64,000 nt of DNA, from positions 2,648,540 to 2,712,539 of the forward strand of contig NZ_CP026378.1 of assembly GCF_002953215.1 (NCBI RefSeq). The letters run 5' to 3'. Of this stretch, positions 46,039 through 54,679 are shown piece by piece (position 1 is the first letter of the stretch; each line of letters starts with the position of its first letter). The DNA comes from Mixta calida (GTDB lineage: Bacteria > Pseudomonadota > Gammaproteobacteria > Enterobacterales > Enterobacteriaceae). The position numbers and the translations under genes are program-made. Under the pieces are notes generated by a model, which worked only from the letters and a program-made list of their open reading frames with translations, was not told the DNA's origin and did not search any database.

Positions 46039-47016
46039 TTAACGCAGCAGGGACAGCATGGTCTGCGGAACCTGGTTGGCCTGCGCCAGCACAGAACTGC
46101 CAGCCTGCTGCAGGATCTGCGCGCGGGACATATTGGACACTTCCGTCGCGTAGTCAGAATCCTGAATACGACTGCGCGCTGCGGACAGGTTGTTTGTCGT
46201 ATTGTTCAGGTTGGTGATGGTGGATTCAAAACGGTTCTGAGACGCACCCAGCAGGCTGCGCTGAGAGTCGACAGACTTGATGGCAGCATCGATCGCTTCC
46301 AGCGGCTTGGCAGAGCCGGAGATAGAACCATCAGAAGTAACAACAGATACGCCTGTACTTGCAATACCACCGCTGGCGTTGATTTTGCCCAGCAGAACGT
46401 CAAAGCCTTCTGCCTTAACAGTACGCGCGTTGCCGTTGATTTTATTGTTGGTGCTGTCGGTTGAAGCCGTATTCAGGGTTGATTTACCGTCCGTTGCGAT
46501 AGTACTTGCCAGGTCCCAGCCGGAAGCTGCAGAAACCTGGATATCAATCTTCTCGCCGTCTTTTGCGCCAACCTGGAAGCTGAAGTTCTTATTAGCGGCG
46601 TTGCTCAGGACTTTGATGCCGTTGAAGTCGGTCTGGGCAGTTACGCGGCTGATCTCTTCCATACGCTGGTTAACTTCAGACTGGATGGAGTCGATGTCAG
46701 AAGCAGAGTTGGAGCTGTTCTGCGCCTGAACGGTCAGGTCACGTACGCGCTGCAGGTTGTTGTTGATTTCGCTCAGCGCGCCTTCAGCGGTCTGCGCCAG
46801 AGAGATACCGTCGTTGGCGTTACGTGCCGCCACGCCCAGGCCGTTGATGTTGGAGGTGAAGCGGTTAGCAATCGCCTGACCAGCAGCGTCATCTTTCGCG
46901 CTGTTGATACGCAGGCCAGAAGAAAGACGCTCGATCGCGGAGCCCAGAGAAGACTGAGATTTGCTCAGGTTGTTCTGAGTAGTCAACGACAGGGTATTAG
47001 TGTTAATAACTGCCAT
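46039..47016 (-). CDS. fliC: Flagellin, second copy
   Basis: Filament subunit, 325 residues. Conserved D0/D1 termini are complete (AVINTNTLSLTTQNNLSKSQSSLGSAIERLSSGLRINSAKDDAAGQ at the start; QVPQTMLSLLR at the end). The exposed middle is very short compared with the 498 residues of E. coli K-12. It is about 95% identical to the copy at 47219; the differences cluster at residues about 190-235, including several Ser/Thr exchanges. It has its own sigma-28 promoter and terminator. The Ser-rich middle could be O-glycosylated by the adjacent transferases (inference). Confidence 0.96.
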   Translation of the reverse strand: MAVINTNTLSLTTQNNLSKSQSSLGSAIERLSSGLRINSAKDDAAGQAIANRFTSNINGLGVAARNANDGISLAQTAEGALSEINNNLQRVRDLTVQAQNSSNSASDIDSIQSEVNQRMEEISRVTAQTDFNGIKVLSNAANKNFSFQVGAKDGEKIDIQVSAASGWDLASTIATDGKSTLNTASTDSTNNKINGNARTVKAEGFDVLLGKINASGGIASTGVSVVTSDGSISGSAKPLEAIDAAIKSVDSQRSLLGASQNRFESTITNLNNTTNNLSAARSRIQDSDYATEVSNMSRAQILQQAGSSVLAQANQVPQTMLSLLR

Positions 47017-47083
47017 GATAAGTATCCTTAAAGTTTAATTAGGGTTCGGCATTTGGCCTGCGGCTTCATCACCGTCATAAATG

Positions 47084-47110
47084 TTATCGACAACGTTAAG
47101 CAGGACTTTA
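47084..47110 (-). promoter_or_regulatory. Sigma-28 promoter of the second flagellin gene
   Basis: On the minus strand TAAAGTCC, 11 bases, GTCGATAA, against the consensus TAAAGTTT-N11-GCCGATAA. Only three of 16 positions differ. It lies 68 bases upstream of the ATG. Confidence 0.88.
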
Positions 47111-47167
47111 GTTTTTTTTAACGCTTTCTTGAATTATTTAACGACGGTAAATAGCCTGGAAAGCGGT

Positions 47168-47193
47168 AAAAAAACGCCCTCGTACGAGGGCGT
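47168..47193 (-). terminator. Terminator of the first flagellin gene
   Basis: On the minus strand ACGCCCTCG-TACGAGGGCGT followed by six T, about 25 bases past the stop. It insulates the two flagellin genes from each other. Confidence 0.88.
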
Positions 47194-47218
47194 TGATAAC
47201 AACGTAAACGGAGAACGA

Positions 47219-48193
47219 TTAACGCAGCAGGGACAGCATGGTCTGCGGAACCTGGTTGGCCTGCGCCAGCACAGAACTGCCAGCCTGCTGCAGGATCTGC
47301 GCGCGGGACATATTGGACACTTCCGTCGCGTAGTCAGAATCCTGAATACGGCTGCGCGCTGCGGACAGGTTGTTTGTCGTATTGTTCAGGTTGGTGATGG
47401 TGGATTCAAAACGGTTCTGAGACGCACCCAGCAGGCTGCGCTGAGAGTCGACAGACTTGATGGCAGCATCGATCGCTTCCAGCGGCTTGGCTGTACCTGT
47501 AATCGCTCCACTAGCATTCACGCCGACGCCCGTAGTTGCAATACCACCGCTGGCGTTGATTTTGCCCAGCAGAACGTCAAAGCCTTCTGCCTTAACAGTA
47601 CGCGCGTTGCCGTTGATTTTAATGCTGGCGCTGTCGGTTGAAGCCGTATTCAGGGTTGATTTACCGTCCGTTGCGATAGTACTTGCCATATCCCAGCCGG
47701 AAGCTGCAGAAACCTGGATATCAATCTTCTCGCCGTCTTTTGCGCCAACCTGGAAGCTGAAGTTCTTATTAGCGGCGTTGCTCAGGACTTTGATGCCGTT
47801 GAAGTCGGTCTGGGCAGTTACGCGGCTGATCTCTTCCATACGCTGGTTAACTTCAGACTGGATGGAGTCGATGTCAGAAGCAGAGTTGGAGCTGTTCTGC
47901 GCCTGAACGGTCAGGTCACGTACGCGCTGCAGGTTGTTGTTGATTTCGCTCAGCGCGCCTTCAGCGGTCTGCGCCAGAGAGATACCGTCGTTGGCGTTAC
48001 GTGCCGCCACGCTCAGGCCGTTGATGTTGGAGGTGAAGCGGTTAGCGATTGCCTGACCTGCTGCGTCATCTTTCGCGCTGTTGATACGCAGACCAGAGGA
48101 CAGGCGCTCGATCGCGGAGCCCAGAGAAGACTGAGATTTGCTCAGGTTGTTCTGAGTAGTCAGCGACAGAGTGTTAGTATTAATAACTGCCAT
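47219..48193 (-). CDS. fliC: Flagellin, first copy
   Basis: Filament subunit, 324 residues, one fewer than the second copy. It has the same complete N- and C-terminal coiled-coil regions and short middle. Differences from the other copy include GLSVAARN for GLGVAARN, GWDMAS for GWDLAS, ASIKIN for TNNKIN and a different segment after GGIA. This copy faces fliD divergently, the standard fliC position, and so is probably the ancestral one. It has a strong sigma-28 promoter. Confidence 0.96.
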   Translation of the reverse strand: MAVINTNTLSLTTQNNLSKSQSSLGSAIERLSSGLRINSAKDDAAGQAIANRFTSNINGLSVAARNANDGISLAQTAEGALSEINNNLQRVRDLTVQAQNSSNSASDIDSIQSEVNQRMEEISRVTAQTDFNGIKVLSNAANKNFSFQVGAKDGEKIDIQVSAASGWDMASTIATDGKSTLNTASTDSASIKINGNARTVKAEGFDVLLGKINASGGIATTGVGVNASGAITGTAKPLEAIDAAIKSVDSQRSLLGASQNRFESTITNLNNTTNNLSAARSRIQDSDYATEVSNMSRAQILQQAGSSVLAQANQVPQTMLSLLR

Positions 48194-48264
48194 GATAGAT
48201 TTCCTTCAAAAAAATTGGTTCAGATTCAGGCATCTGTAAAGCGGCTTTATCACCGTCAACCTCA

Positions 48265-48291
48265 TTATCGACACCCCTAAACCAACCTTTA
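48265..48291 (-). promoter_or_regulatory. Sigma-28 promoter of the first flagellin gene
   Basis: On the minus strand TAAAGGTT, 11 bases, GTCGATAA; two positions differ from consensus, spacing exact. It lies about 72 bases upstream of the ATG. Confidence 0.9.
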
Positions 48292-48384
48292 GGAAATTTT
48301 TTTTGGAAAATCATAAAAGGGCAAAAGCCGGAACTGCAATAAAGAAGGGCTTTTTATCTCGCCATTGATTTTTTCCATCAGGGC

Positions 48385-48411
48385 TAATCTTTTGTCGGAC
48401 GCTGCCGATAC
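48385..48411 (+). promoter_or_regulatory. Sigma-28 promoter of fliDST
   Basis: TAATCTTT, 11 bases, GCCGATAC on the plus strand, 37 bases before fliD. The -10 matches seven of eight and the -35 six of eight. Confidence 0.8.
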
Positions 48412-48448
48412 CCACCCCAGTGATAGTCAACCAACAAAGGATTACAAC

Positions 48449-49849
48449 ATGGCCACGATTAGCTCTCTCGGTGCGGGTACCAGTCTCGATCTGCAATCGT
48501 TGTATGACAGCCTGGAGACGTCAGAAAGAACGCGCCTTACGCCGATCACCACGCAGCAGGCCTCTTATAAAGCGAAGCTCACCGCGTGGGGCGTTGTGCA
48601 GACGTCGCTGTCAAAGTTGCAGACTGCGGCCAATGCGCTAAAAAAAACCTCCGACATCGCATCGACGAAAGTCACCAGCACCAATACCGCCTTTAGCGCG
48701 ACGCTGGCTAACAACGCGACGGCGGGCAACTATTCAATCGAAGTCAGCAATCTGGCTAAAGCGCAGTCGCTGCTATCTAAATCCGCCCCCAGCAAAGATA
48801 CGGACCTGGGCGACAGCTCGCTGGCCTCGCGCACCATCACTATTGCGCAGAGCGGGCAGACCACGCCAATGACCGTGACGCTGACCCAGGATCAGACCAG
48901 CCTGGCGGATATCCGCGATGCGATTAACAAACAGCAGGGCAGCGTCACCGCCAGCATTATTAAGTCTGATGACAACACCTATTATCTGTCGCTGACCTCG
49001 CGCGATACCGGCATCGCTAATGAAATGACGGTCACCACGAACGACAGCGCGCTGGCGCAGTACATCGGCTATGACAAGACGGCTTCTTCTAACGGTATGA
49101 CCGAACAGGTCGCCGCCGCCGACGCCCAGCTGACGATCAACGGCGTGGCGATTACGCGCAGCAGCAACACTATTACCGATGCGCCGGAAGGCGTGACGCT
49201 GAACCTGACGAAAACTAACGTTGGTAGCCCGGAAACGCTGACGGTCGAAAAAGATAACCAGCCGATGATCGATGCGGTGCAGGCCTACGTTGACGCCTAT
49301 AACTCACTGCAAACCACCATCGCTAACCAGACTAAATATACTGCGGTTGATCAAGGCAGTGACACTCAGGATACCAGCAACGGCGATCTGCTGGGCGACG
49401 GCACGCTGCGCAATATCCAGACGCGCCTGCGCTCGGTGCTGTCGTCATCGCAGAGCGGCGGCGACATCTCGCTGCTGTCGCAGATTGGCGTAACCCAGGA
49501 TCTTAACGGCAAGCTGACGGTAGACAGCGACAAGCTGAACAAGGCGCTAAATGAGAAATCGACCAGCGTAGTGAATTTCCTGTCCGGCGACGGCAAAACC
49601 ACCGGCTTCGCGACGCAGGCCAGCAATCTGCTGGAGTCTATTCTGGCGTCCGACGGCTCTCTGCAGAAAGCCGAAGACGGCATTAACAGCACGCTGAAGC
49701 GTCTTTCAACGCAGTACGATCAGGTGAATACCCAGATCTCCGCGACGATGGCGCGCTATAAGGCACAGTTCACCAGCCTGAGCTCGCTGGTCTCTTCCAT
49801 GACGCAAACCGGGAACTACCTGACGCAGCAGTTTGCTGCAATGAGCTAA
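48449..49849 (+). CDS. fliD: FliD, flagellar filament cap protein
   Basis: Forms the pentameric cap under which exported flagellin folds. The N-terminus ATISSLGAGTSLDLQSLYDSLETSERTRLTPI and the C-terminal coiled coil (LKRLSTQYDQVNTQISATMARYKAQFTSLSSLVSSMTQTGNYLTQQF) are complete. 466 residues, close to E. coli (468). I start at the ATG at 48449, preceded by AAAGG, rather than further upstream. First gene of fliDST. Confidence 0.96.
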   Translation: MATISSLGAGTSLDLQSLYDSLETSERTRLTPITTQQASYKAKLTAWGVVQTSLSKLQTAANALKKTSDIASTKVTSTNTAFSATLANNATAGNYSIEVSNLAKAQSLLSKSAPSKDTDLGDSSLASRTITIAQSGQTTPMTVTLTQDQTSLADIRDAINKQQGSVTASIIKSDDNTYYLSLTSRDTGIANEMTVTTNDSALAQYIGYDKTASSNGMTEQVAAADAQLTINGVAITRSSNTITDAPEGVTLNLTKTNVGSPETLTVEKDNQPMIDAVQAYVDAYNSLQTTIANQTKYTAVDQGSDTQDTSNGDLLGDGTLRNIQTRLRSVLSSSQSGGDISLLSQIGVTQDLNGKLTVDSDKLNKALNEKSTSVVNFLSGDGKTTGFATQASNLLESILASDGSLQKAEDGINSTLKRLSTQYDQVNTQISATMARYKAQFTSLSSLVSSMTQTGNYLTQQFAAMS

Positions 49850-49863
49850 TTCGAGGATTAAAC

Positions 49864-50271
49864 ATGTACGCTAAATCGGGAATTCAGGCCTACGCGCAGG
49901 TCGGTGTGGAAAGTGCCGTGATGAGCGCCAGCCCGCATCAGCTGGTGGTTTTACTCTTTGACGGCGCGCTGAGCGCGATGAAGAAAGCCACCATTTTGAT
50001 GGAACAGGGTGATATTCCCGGCAAAGGCCAGGCGCTCTCTAAAGCGATCAATATCATTAACAACGGTCTGCGCGCTGGCCTCAACCATGAGGCCGGCGGC
50101 GAAATTGCCGGCAACCTCGACGATCTGTATGAATATATGACGCGTCGTCTGCTACAGGCCAACCTGAATAACGATCTCGCTGCTATTGAAGAGGTGGAAA
50201 GATTGCTGACTAATATCGCCGACGCCTGGAAAGAGATCGGACCTAACGCCAACGCCGCGCAGGACGCCTGA
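49864..50271 (+). CDS. fliS: FliS, flagellin export chaperone
   Basis: Binds the C-terminus of flagellin in the cytoplasm and prevents early polymerisation. The 135-residue helical protein starts MYAKSGIQAYAQVGVESAVMSASPHQLVVLLFDGAL, the family signature. 14 bases after fliD. It should serve both flagellin copies since their C-termini are identical. Confidence 0.96.
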   Translation: MYAKSGIQAYAQVGVESAVMSASPHQLVVLLFDGALSAMKKATILMEQGDIPGKGQALSKAINIINNGLRAGLNHEAGGEIAGNLDDLYEYMTRRLLQANLNNDLAAIEEVERLLTNIADAWKEIGPNANAAQDA

Positions 50272-50273
50272 CC

Positions 50274-50633
50274 ATGTCAGATAACCTTGATGTGCTTCGC
50301 CGCTATCAGCAGCTGCTGATGCTTAGCAATACCATGCTCTCGCTGGCGAAACAGGGCCAGTGGGATGCGCTGATCGGCCATGAGGTCGGCTACCTGCAAG
50401 CGGTGGAGAGCATCTCGCACGCCGTGGACGCCGCCGCCCTGCCCGCCGCGGCGCAGGCGCAGATCCGGCCGCTGCTGCGGCAGCTGCTGGATAACGAAAC
50501 CCTGATTAAAAGCCTGCTTGCCAACCGCATGGACGAGCTGCGTACGCTGGTAAATCAGGGTAGTCAGCAACAAAATATCACTTCCGCCTACGGACGTTTT
50601 TCCGGCAATATTCTCTACCCTTCCGACAGTTAG
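50274..50633 (+). CDS. fliT: FliT, FliD export chaperone and FlhDC inhibitor
   Basis: A 119-residue helical chaperone for FliD that also binds FlhDC in Salmonella. The sequence NLDVLRRYQQLLMLSNTMLSLAKQGQWDALIGHEVGYLQAVE fits the family. Two bases after fliS, so translationally coupled. Confidence 0.93.
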   Translation: MSDNLDVLRRYQQLLMLSNTMLSLAKQGQWDALIGHEVGYLQAVESISHAVDAAALPAAAQAQIRPLLRQLLDNETLIKSLLANRMDELRTLVNQGSQQQNITSAYGRFSGNILYPSDS

Positions 50634-50738
50634 TTTTCGGCTTTAAGGCGGGGACGCGGAAAATTTCCGCTCTCCCCACCCGCTACGCTTCCGCTCATCC
50701 ATACTTGCTGTTCAACGGGTGAGAAATGGAGCAAGGAA

Positions 50739-52232
50739 ATGCACAACCCCACGCTACTGCAGTTTTTCCACTGGTACTACCCGGACGGCGGCCAGCTGTG
50801 GCCGGAAGCGGCCGAGCGCGCCGCCTGGCTGGCGGATATCGGCATCACGTCTGTCTGGCTTCCGCCCTGCTATAAAGGCGAATCGGGCGCCTGCTCGCCA
50901 GGCTATGACGCCTACGACCTCTTCGACCTGGGCGAATTCGATCAAAAAGGCGCCCGCGCTACCAAATATGGCGATAAACAGCAGCTGCTGAAGGCCGTAG
51001 AGACCTTGCGCAGCCATAACCTCGGCGTACTGCTGGATGTGGTGCTGAACCATAAAATGGGCGCCGACGAAAAAGAGCGTATTCGGGTTAATCGGGTCAA
51101 TCCCGATAACCGGGATGAGATCGACGGCGAAGCGATTGAAGCAGAAGCCTGGACCCGTTTCACCTTTCCGGCGCGCGCCGGGAAATATTCCCGCTTTATC
51201 TGGGACTATAAATGCTTTAGCGGCGTCGACCATATCGAAAATCCCGACGAAAACGGCATCTTCAAGATTATCAACGACTATACCGACGACGGCTGGAGCG
51301 AGCAGGTCGACGATGAGCTGGGCAATTTTGATTACCTGATGGGCGCCAATACCGACTTTCGCAATCGCGCGGTGGCCGAAGAGTTAAAGTACTGGGCGCG
51401 CTGGATAATGAATGAACTGCCCTGCACCGGCTTTCGCCTGGATGCGGTCAAACATATCCCGGCATGGTTCTATAAGCAGTGGATTACGCATATCGAAGAG
51501 GTGGCGCCGCAGCCGATGTTTATCGTCGCTGAATACTGGTCGCACGATGTGGAAAAGCTGCTGCGCTATCTGCATCAGGTCGACCATAAAACGCAGCTGT
51601 TCGACGCCCCGCTGCAGCTTAACTTTCATCACGCCTCGACGCGGGGCGCGGATTACGATCTGCGCACCATCTTTAACGCCACCCTGACGGAACGCGATCC
51701 TTTTCATGCGGTGACGCTGGTAGCTAACCATGATACGCAGCCGCTGCAATCGCTGGAGGCGCCGGTAGAGCCGTGGTTCAAACCGCTGGCCTACGCGCTG
51801 ATTCTGCTGCGCGAACAGGGCGTGCCGACCGTGTTCTACCCTGACCTGTTCGGCGCCCGCTATCAGGATGACGGCGACACGGGCGAGCAGTACACCGTTG
51901 AGATGCCGGCAGTGGCGGAACTGGAAGCGCTGATCCGCGCACGACAGCGCTATGCGCACGGGGCGCAGACCGACTATTTCGATCACGTTAACTGTATCGC
52001 CTTCAGCCGCAGCGGTACGGCGGAGCATCCGGGCTGCGTGGTGGTGCTCTCCAACGGCGACGATGGCGAAAAACAGGTTACACTGGGCGCAACGTTCGCG
52101 GGGAGCGCCTGGCACGACTATCTCGGTCATCGCCAGGAGGAGGTTACGCTGGATGAGAGCGGCGGCGCGCTGTTTTATTGCAACGCGGGCAGCGTCAGCG
52201 TCTGGGTAAAAGCGGATACGCTGGAAGCATAA
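50739..52232 (+). CDS. amyA: AmyA, cytoplasmic alpha-amylase
   Basis: Intracellular glycoside hydrolase family 13 enzyme that cleaves alpha-1,4 bonds in maltodextrins. The four GH13 motifs are visible: [20 protein letters not shown] (catalytic Asp), FIVAEYWS (catalytic Glu) and [10 protein letters not shown] (transition-state Asp). No signal peptide. 497 residues, as E. coli AmyA (495). GGAGCAAGGAA precedes the ATG. It follows fliT, the conserved enterobacterial neighbourhood. Confidence 0.96.
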   Translation: MHNPTLLQFFHWYYPDGGQLWPEAAERAAWLADIGITSVWLPPCYKGESGACSPGYDAYDLFDLGEFDQKGARATKYGDKQQLLKAVETLRSHNLGVLLDVVLNHKMGADEKERIRVNRVNPDNRDEIDGEAIEAEAWTRFTFPARAGKYSRFIWDYKCFSGVDHIENPDENGIFKIINDYTDDGWSEQVDDELGNFDYLMGANTDFRNRAVAEELKYWARWIMNELPCTGFRLDAVKHIPAWFYKQWITHIEEVAPQPMFIVAEYWSHDVEKLLRYLHQVDHKTQLFDAPLQLNFHHASTRGADYDLRTIFNATLTERDPFHAVTLVANHDTQPLQSLEAPVEPWFKPLAYALILLREQGVPTVFYPDLFGARYQDDGDTGEQYTVEMPAVAELEALIRARQRYAHGAQTDYFDHVNCIAFSRSGTAEHPGCVVVLSNGDDGEKQVTLGATFAGSAWHDYLGHRQEEVTLDESGGALFYCNAGSVSVWVKADTLEA

Positions 52233-52338
52233 GGCGCAGGGAGGCGGCAAGCAGAGCGCTACTGGTAAAGGGATCAATAACGAAGCCCGGATAAGGAAAA
52301 GTTCGGCTATGAAGACGGATAAAGGAAAGCGAGCAGCG

Positions 52339-52370
52339 AAAAAGCCATGACGCGCCAGGGCGCGTCATGA
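52339..52370 (-). terminator. Terminator of yedD
   Basis: On the minus strand CATGACGCGCC-CTGGCGCGTCATG is followed by GCTTTTTC. It lies just after the yedD stop and faces amyA. Confidence 0.65.
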
Positions 52371-52377
52371 TGTGAAC

Positions 52378-52860
52378 TTACTGCTGCGTCTGGGTCGACG
52401 GTTGCTCAGCGAAAACGGCGCGCATATTTTGCGGCTCGATATTTTGGATAACCGTCGCATCCGGCTGCGCACGCATTTGTTCCAGCGCCTGCTGGCATTC
52501 CAGCGTAGGCTGATCCACTTTTTTCAACGTCAGCTTGTCGTAGTGCAGCTCGTCGCCATCCAGCTCCAGCGGCATCACACGCAGCTGTTTATTGACGTTG
52601 ACGTATTGCCCATCCAGCAGCGTCAGCTTGCCCGGCTTGGCAATCACCCGCTGCCATTGACGACAGTCCAGCGTGTCGCCCTGCGCGGTAATAATCAGGC
52701 TGCCCAACGCCCGGTCGCTGATCAGGCCGCGTTGCGGGCCGGTAGTTTGCCAGTAACCCTGTAGGCTGGCCGGCGCCGGCGTTTTCACCGCCTGCTGGTA
52801 TTGAGTAATCTGCGCACAGCCCGTCAGCGCCAGCGCGCCCAACAGCATCCACTTTTTCAT
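52378..52860 (-). CDS. yedD: YedD-like lipoprotein
   Basis: A 160-residue lipoprotein. The signal MKKWMLLGALALTGCAQ carries a lipobox (LTGC, lipid-modified Cys at 15). The mature part (VKTPAPASLQGYWQTTGPQRGLISDRALGSLIITAQGDTLDCRQWQRVIA) aligns well from memory with E. coli YedD. Residue +2 is Ala, consistent with outer-membrane sorting. Convergent with amyA, as in E. coli. Function unknown. Confidence 0.9.
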   Translation of the reverse strand: MKKWMLLGALALTGCAQITQYQQAVKTPAPASLQGYWQTTGPQRGLISDRALGSLIITAQGDTLDCRQWQRVIAKPGKLTLLDGQYVNVNKQLRVMPLELDGDELHYDKLTLKKVDQPTLECQQALEQMRAQPDATVIQNIEPQNMRAVFAEQPSTQTQQ

Positions 52861-53071
52861 TCTGGCTCCCTAACCTTCGTTCAATGGCGGCTACGTTATA
52901 ATTTTCCCCTGGGCTGCGCAAGATGCTTAGGCCCCTCAGCGCGTGAACATGAAGCAGTATCCTCCGATCTCTCGCCGTCTGGACAACATTCCTGCAATCA
53001 AGCGGCCCTTTCCTGACAGTCGGGCCATGTCAGGTTACACTTAAAGCCATTTTGATTCACAGGTCACTTTC

Positions 53072-53395
53072 ATGAAAACGCCCCAGGAATATTACGCGAT
53101 CGCCCGCTCGATGTTTTTATCCGCTCATCCTGATTTTCAGGCGGCGCTGGATGATTTGAAACAGGAAGACGCGGACGCAATGAATATGTCGCTGCCGCAG
53201 TACCGCAGCATGCAGGCGGACAGGCTTTACGCCTCGTTTCTTCGTGCCAGAAACCAGGATGCGATTCTGTTTTCCATCCAGCTGGCGGAGCCGGATAAAG
53301 AAATAGCGATGCAGGCGATCGAATGCTATCTCAAAGAGCATGCCGCCGCGCTGGGCATGACATGGGAAGCATTTTGCGAGAAAAACCAACTGTAG
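53072..53395 (+). CDS. DUF6388-like small protein
   Basis: A 107-residue soluble, mostly helical acidic protein (MKTPQEYYAIARSMFLSAHPDFQAALDDLKQED). The opening resembles the DUF6388 family of enterobacterial proteins, from memory. A weak AGGTCACTTTC site precedes the ATG. It has no operon partner. Function unknown. Confidence 0.62.
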   Translation: MKTPQEYYAIARSMFLSAHPDFQAALDDLKQEDADAMNMSLPQYRSMQADRLYASFLRARNQDAILFSIQLAEPDKEIAMQAIECYLKEHAAALGMTWEAFCEKNQL

Positions 53396-53482
53396 TCCGT
53401 TAATCGCTTCTGCGCGACAGCGACAGGCCGCTCAACGCGGCCTGTCTCCGCGTCGAGTGGCGGACAGAACCTGACTACCGTA

Positions 53483-53782
53483 TTACATTTTCTGCTGCGT
53501 CGGCGCAGAGGCTTCATCAACGTAACGCGTTACCGCCAGCAACCGGTTGATATGGGTCAGCAGCAGATCGACATCCGACTGCACCACATCTGACGAGGCG
53601 TGGGTGGCGGCGACAATGGCATTATTGATATTGGTTTCAATGTCGTCTGAGCCCTCTTTTCCCGCCGTCAGCAGCAGCGCTGCAATCAACAGCGACTGCG
53701 CCTCAACCTGCGCGGTGATCTCCTTGGCTTCCACATCCATTTTTGCCAACTTCATTAAAATATCGATAACGAGATTTTTCAT
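53483..53782 (-). CDS. iraP: IraP-like anti-adaptor protein
   Basis: A 99-residue helical protein resembling E. coli IraP (86 residues), which binds RssB and so protects sigma-S from ClpXP. The N-terminal part (MKNLVIDILMKLAKMDVEAKEITAQVEAQSLLIAALL) matches in pattern ([29 protein letters not shown]); the rest is looser. GGGAGAAG lies before two adjacent ATGs; I choose the second at 53782. In E. coli IraP responds to phosphate starvation and ppGpp. Divergent from the SOS gene at 53972. Confidence 0.72.
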   Translation of the reverse strand: MKNLVIDILMKLAKMDVEAKEITAQVEAQSLLIAALLLTAGKEGSDDIETNINNAIVAATHASSDVVQSDVDLLLTHINRLLAVTRYVDEASAPTQQKM

Positions 53783-53904
53783 CATTCTTCTCCCTCTGTT
53801 TGTGTAGCCGACACTAACATCAGATAGCTTCTGTCTGTATAGGACAATACGGAAAGAGGAGAAAGCGTGATTTTCTTATCGTAAGGCGTGAAAAATGCAT
53901 TTGA

Positions 53905-53924
53905 TACTGTTTACTTATCCAGTA
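53905..53924 (+). promoter_or_regulatory. LexA (SOS) box upstream of msgA-like gene
   Basis: TACTG-N10-CAGTA with N10 = TTTACTTATC: both half-sites match the LexA consensus perfectly at the correct spacing, 48 bases before the ATG. Confidence 0.9.
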
Positions 53925-53971
53925 TGATAGCTGGCGCTTCACGCGGTGCGGAATCAAGAGGATTGCTACCC

Positions 53972-54211
53972 ATGTTTGTTGAACTCATTTATGACAAGCG
54001 CAATGTTGCCGGCTTGCCTGGCGCGCACGAACTTATTCTGGAAGAGCTGCAAAAACGTATTCATCGCACTTTCCCGGATGCCGAGGTGAAAGCCAAAGCG
54101 ATGCAGCGTAACGCTATCGAAAGCGATGCCAGCAAAAGCGACAAATCGATTATTATCCGCATCGTTGAAGAGATGTTTGACGAAGCGGATATGTGGCTGG
54201 TGGCGGAATAA
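53972..54211 (+). CDS. msgA: MsgA-like DinI-family SOS protein
   Basis: A 79-residue protein of the DinI family, members of which modulate RecA filaments. The sequence (FVELIYDKRNVAGLPGAHELILEELQKRIHRTFPDAEVKAKAMQRNA...EEMFDEADMWLVAE) follows Salmonella MsgA closely, which is linked to survival in macrophages. The start at 53972 matches the family; the upstream part of the frame overlaps the LexA box. SOS induction is predicted. Confidence 0.9.
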   Translation: MFVELIYDKRNVAGLPGAHELILEELQKRIHRTFPDAEVKAKAMQRNAIESDASKSDKSIIIRIVEEMFDEADMWLVAE

Positions 54212-54224
54212 GCCTCAGCCCAAT

Positions 54225-54254
54225 AAAAAACCGCCCTTTGGGGCGGTTTTTTTT
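54225..54254. terminator. Bidirectional terminator after msgA
   Basis: AAAAAACCGCCC-TTTG-GGGCGGTTTTTTTT, serving msgA and the convergent small acidic gene. Confidence 0.9.
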
Positions 54255-54256
54255 GG

Positions 54257-54400
54257 TTAGATGACCTGGCTTGGGTCCGGGTCGTCTTCATCCTCATCTT
54301 CCAGCGGATCGACACCGTCATCGTCTGCGATCTCATCAGGCGTTTGCGGTACCGGCTCATCATCTTCCAGCGGATCGACTGCATCAGGACGCTCTGACAT
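54257..54400 (-). CDS. Small highly acidic protein with a duplicated VDPLED motif
   Basis: A 47-residue protein of which about 19 residues are Asp or Glu, with no Lys and one Arg. VDPLEDDE (residues 8-15) and VDPLEDED (30-37) are an internal repeat. GGAGG stands five bases before the ATG at 54400, a very strong site. A terminator follows directly. No family recognised; it could mimic nucleic acid or bind metal, which is speculation. Confidence 0.65.
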   Translation of the reverse strand: MSERPDAVDPLEDDEPVPQTPDEIADDDGVDPLEDEDEDDPDPSQVI

Positions 54401-54523
54401 CATAACCTCCAGTAGCCCGACAGGGGCTTTATGAGTATAGGCTGTCGCCGCACCTGTCCGATGGACAAATGTTTCTCTTGCCGCTGATGTCACAGTTGAC
54501 GAAACTCACCCTTTTGCAGGCAT

Positions 54524-54551
54524 AAAAAAAGCCCACCGAAGTGGGCTTTTT
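54524..54551. terminator. Terminator downstream of the cold-shock gene
   Basis: AAAAAAAGCCCAC-CGAA-GTGGGCTTTTT; symmetrical tracts, 130 bases past the cold-shock gene stop on the minus strand. Confidence 0.85.
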
Positions 54552-54679
54552 CTTTCAAACCGGCAAATGCATTATCCACCGTATTTGAGGTCACGCTGTC
54601 GTCATTGCCTTAACGCTTCACCTTCACTGCTCAGGTATTACCGTCATCGCTATCGGAAGGGGATTAAGACGAAGGCGTC

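Noticed and set aside
46024..47906. Long plus-strand frames opposite both flagellin genes
   Set aside because: Both copies give the same antisense frames because the genes are duplicated; composition is that of a shadow, not of coding sequence.
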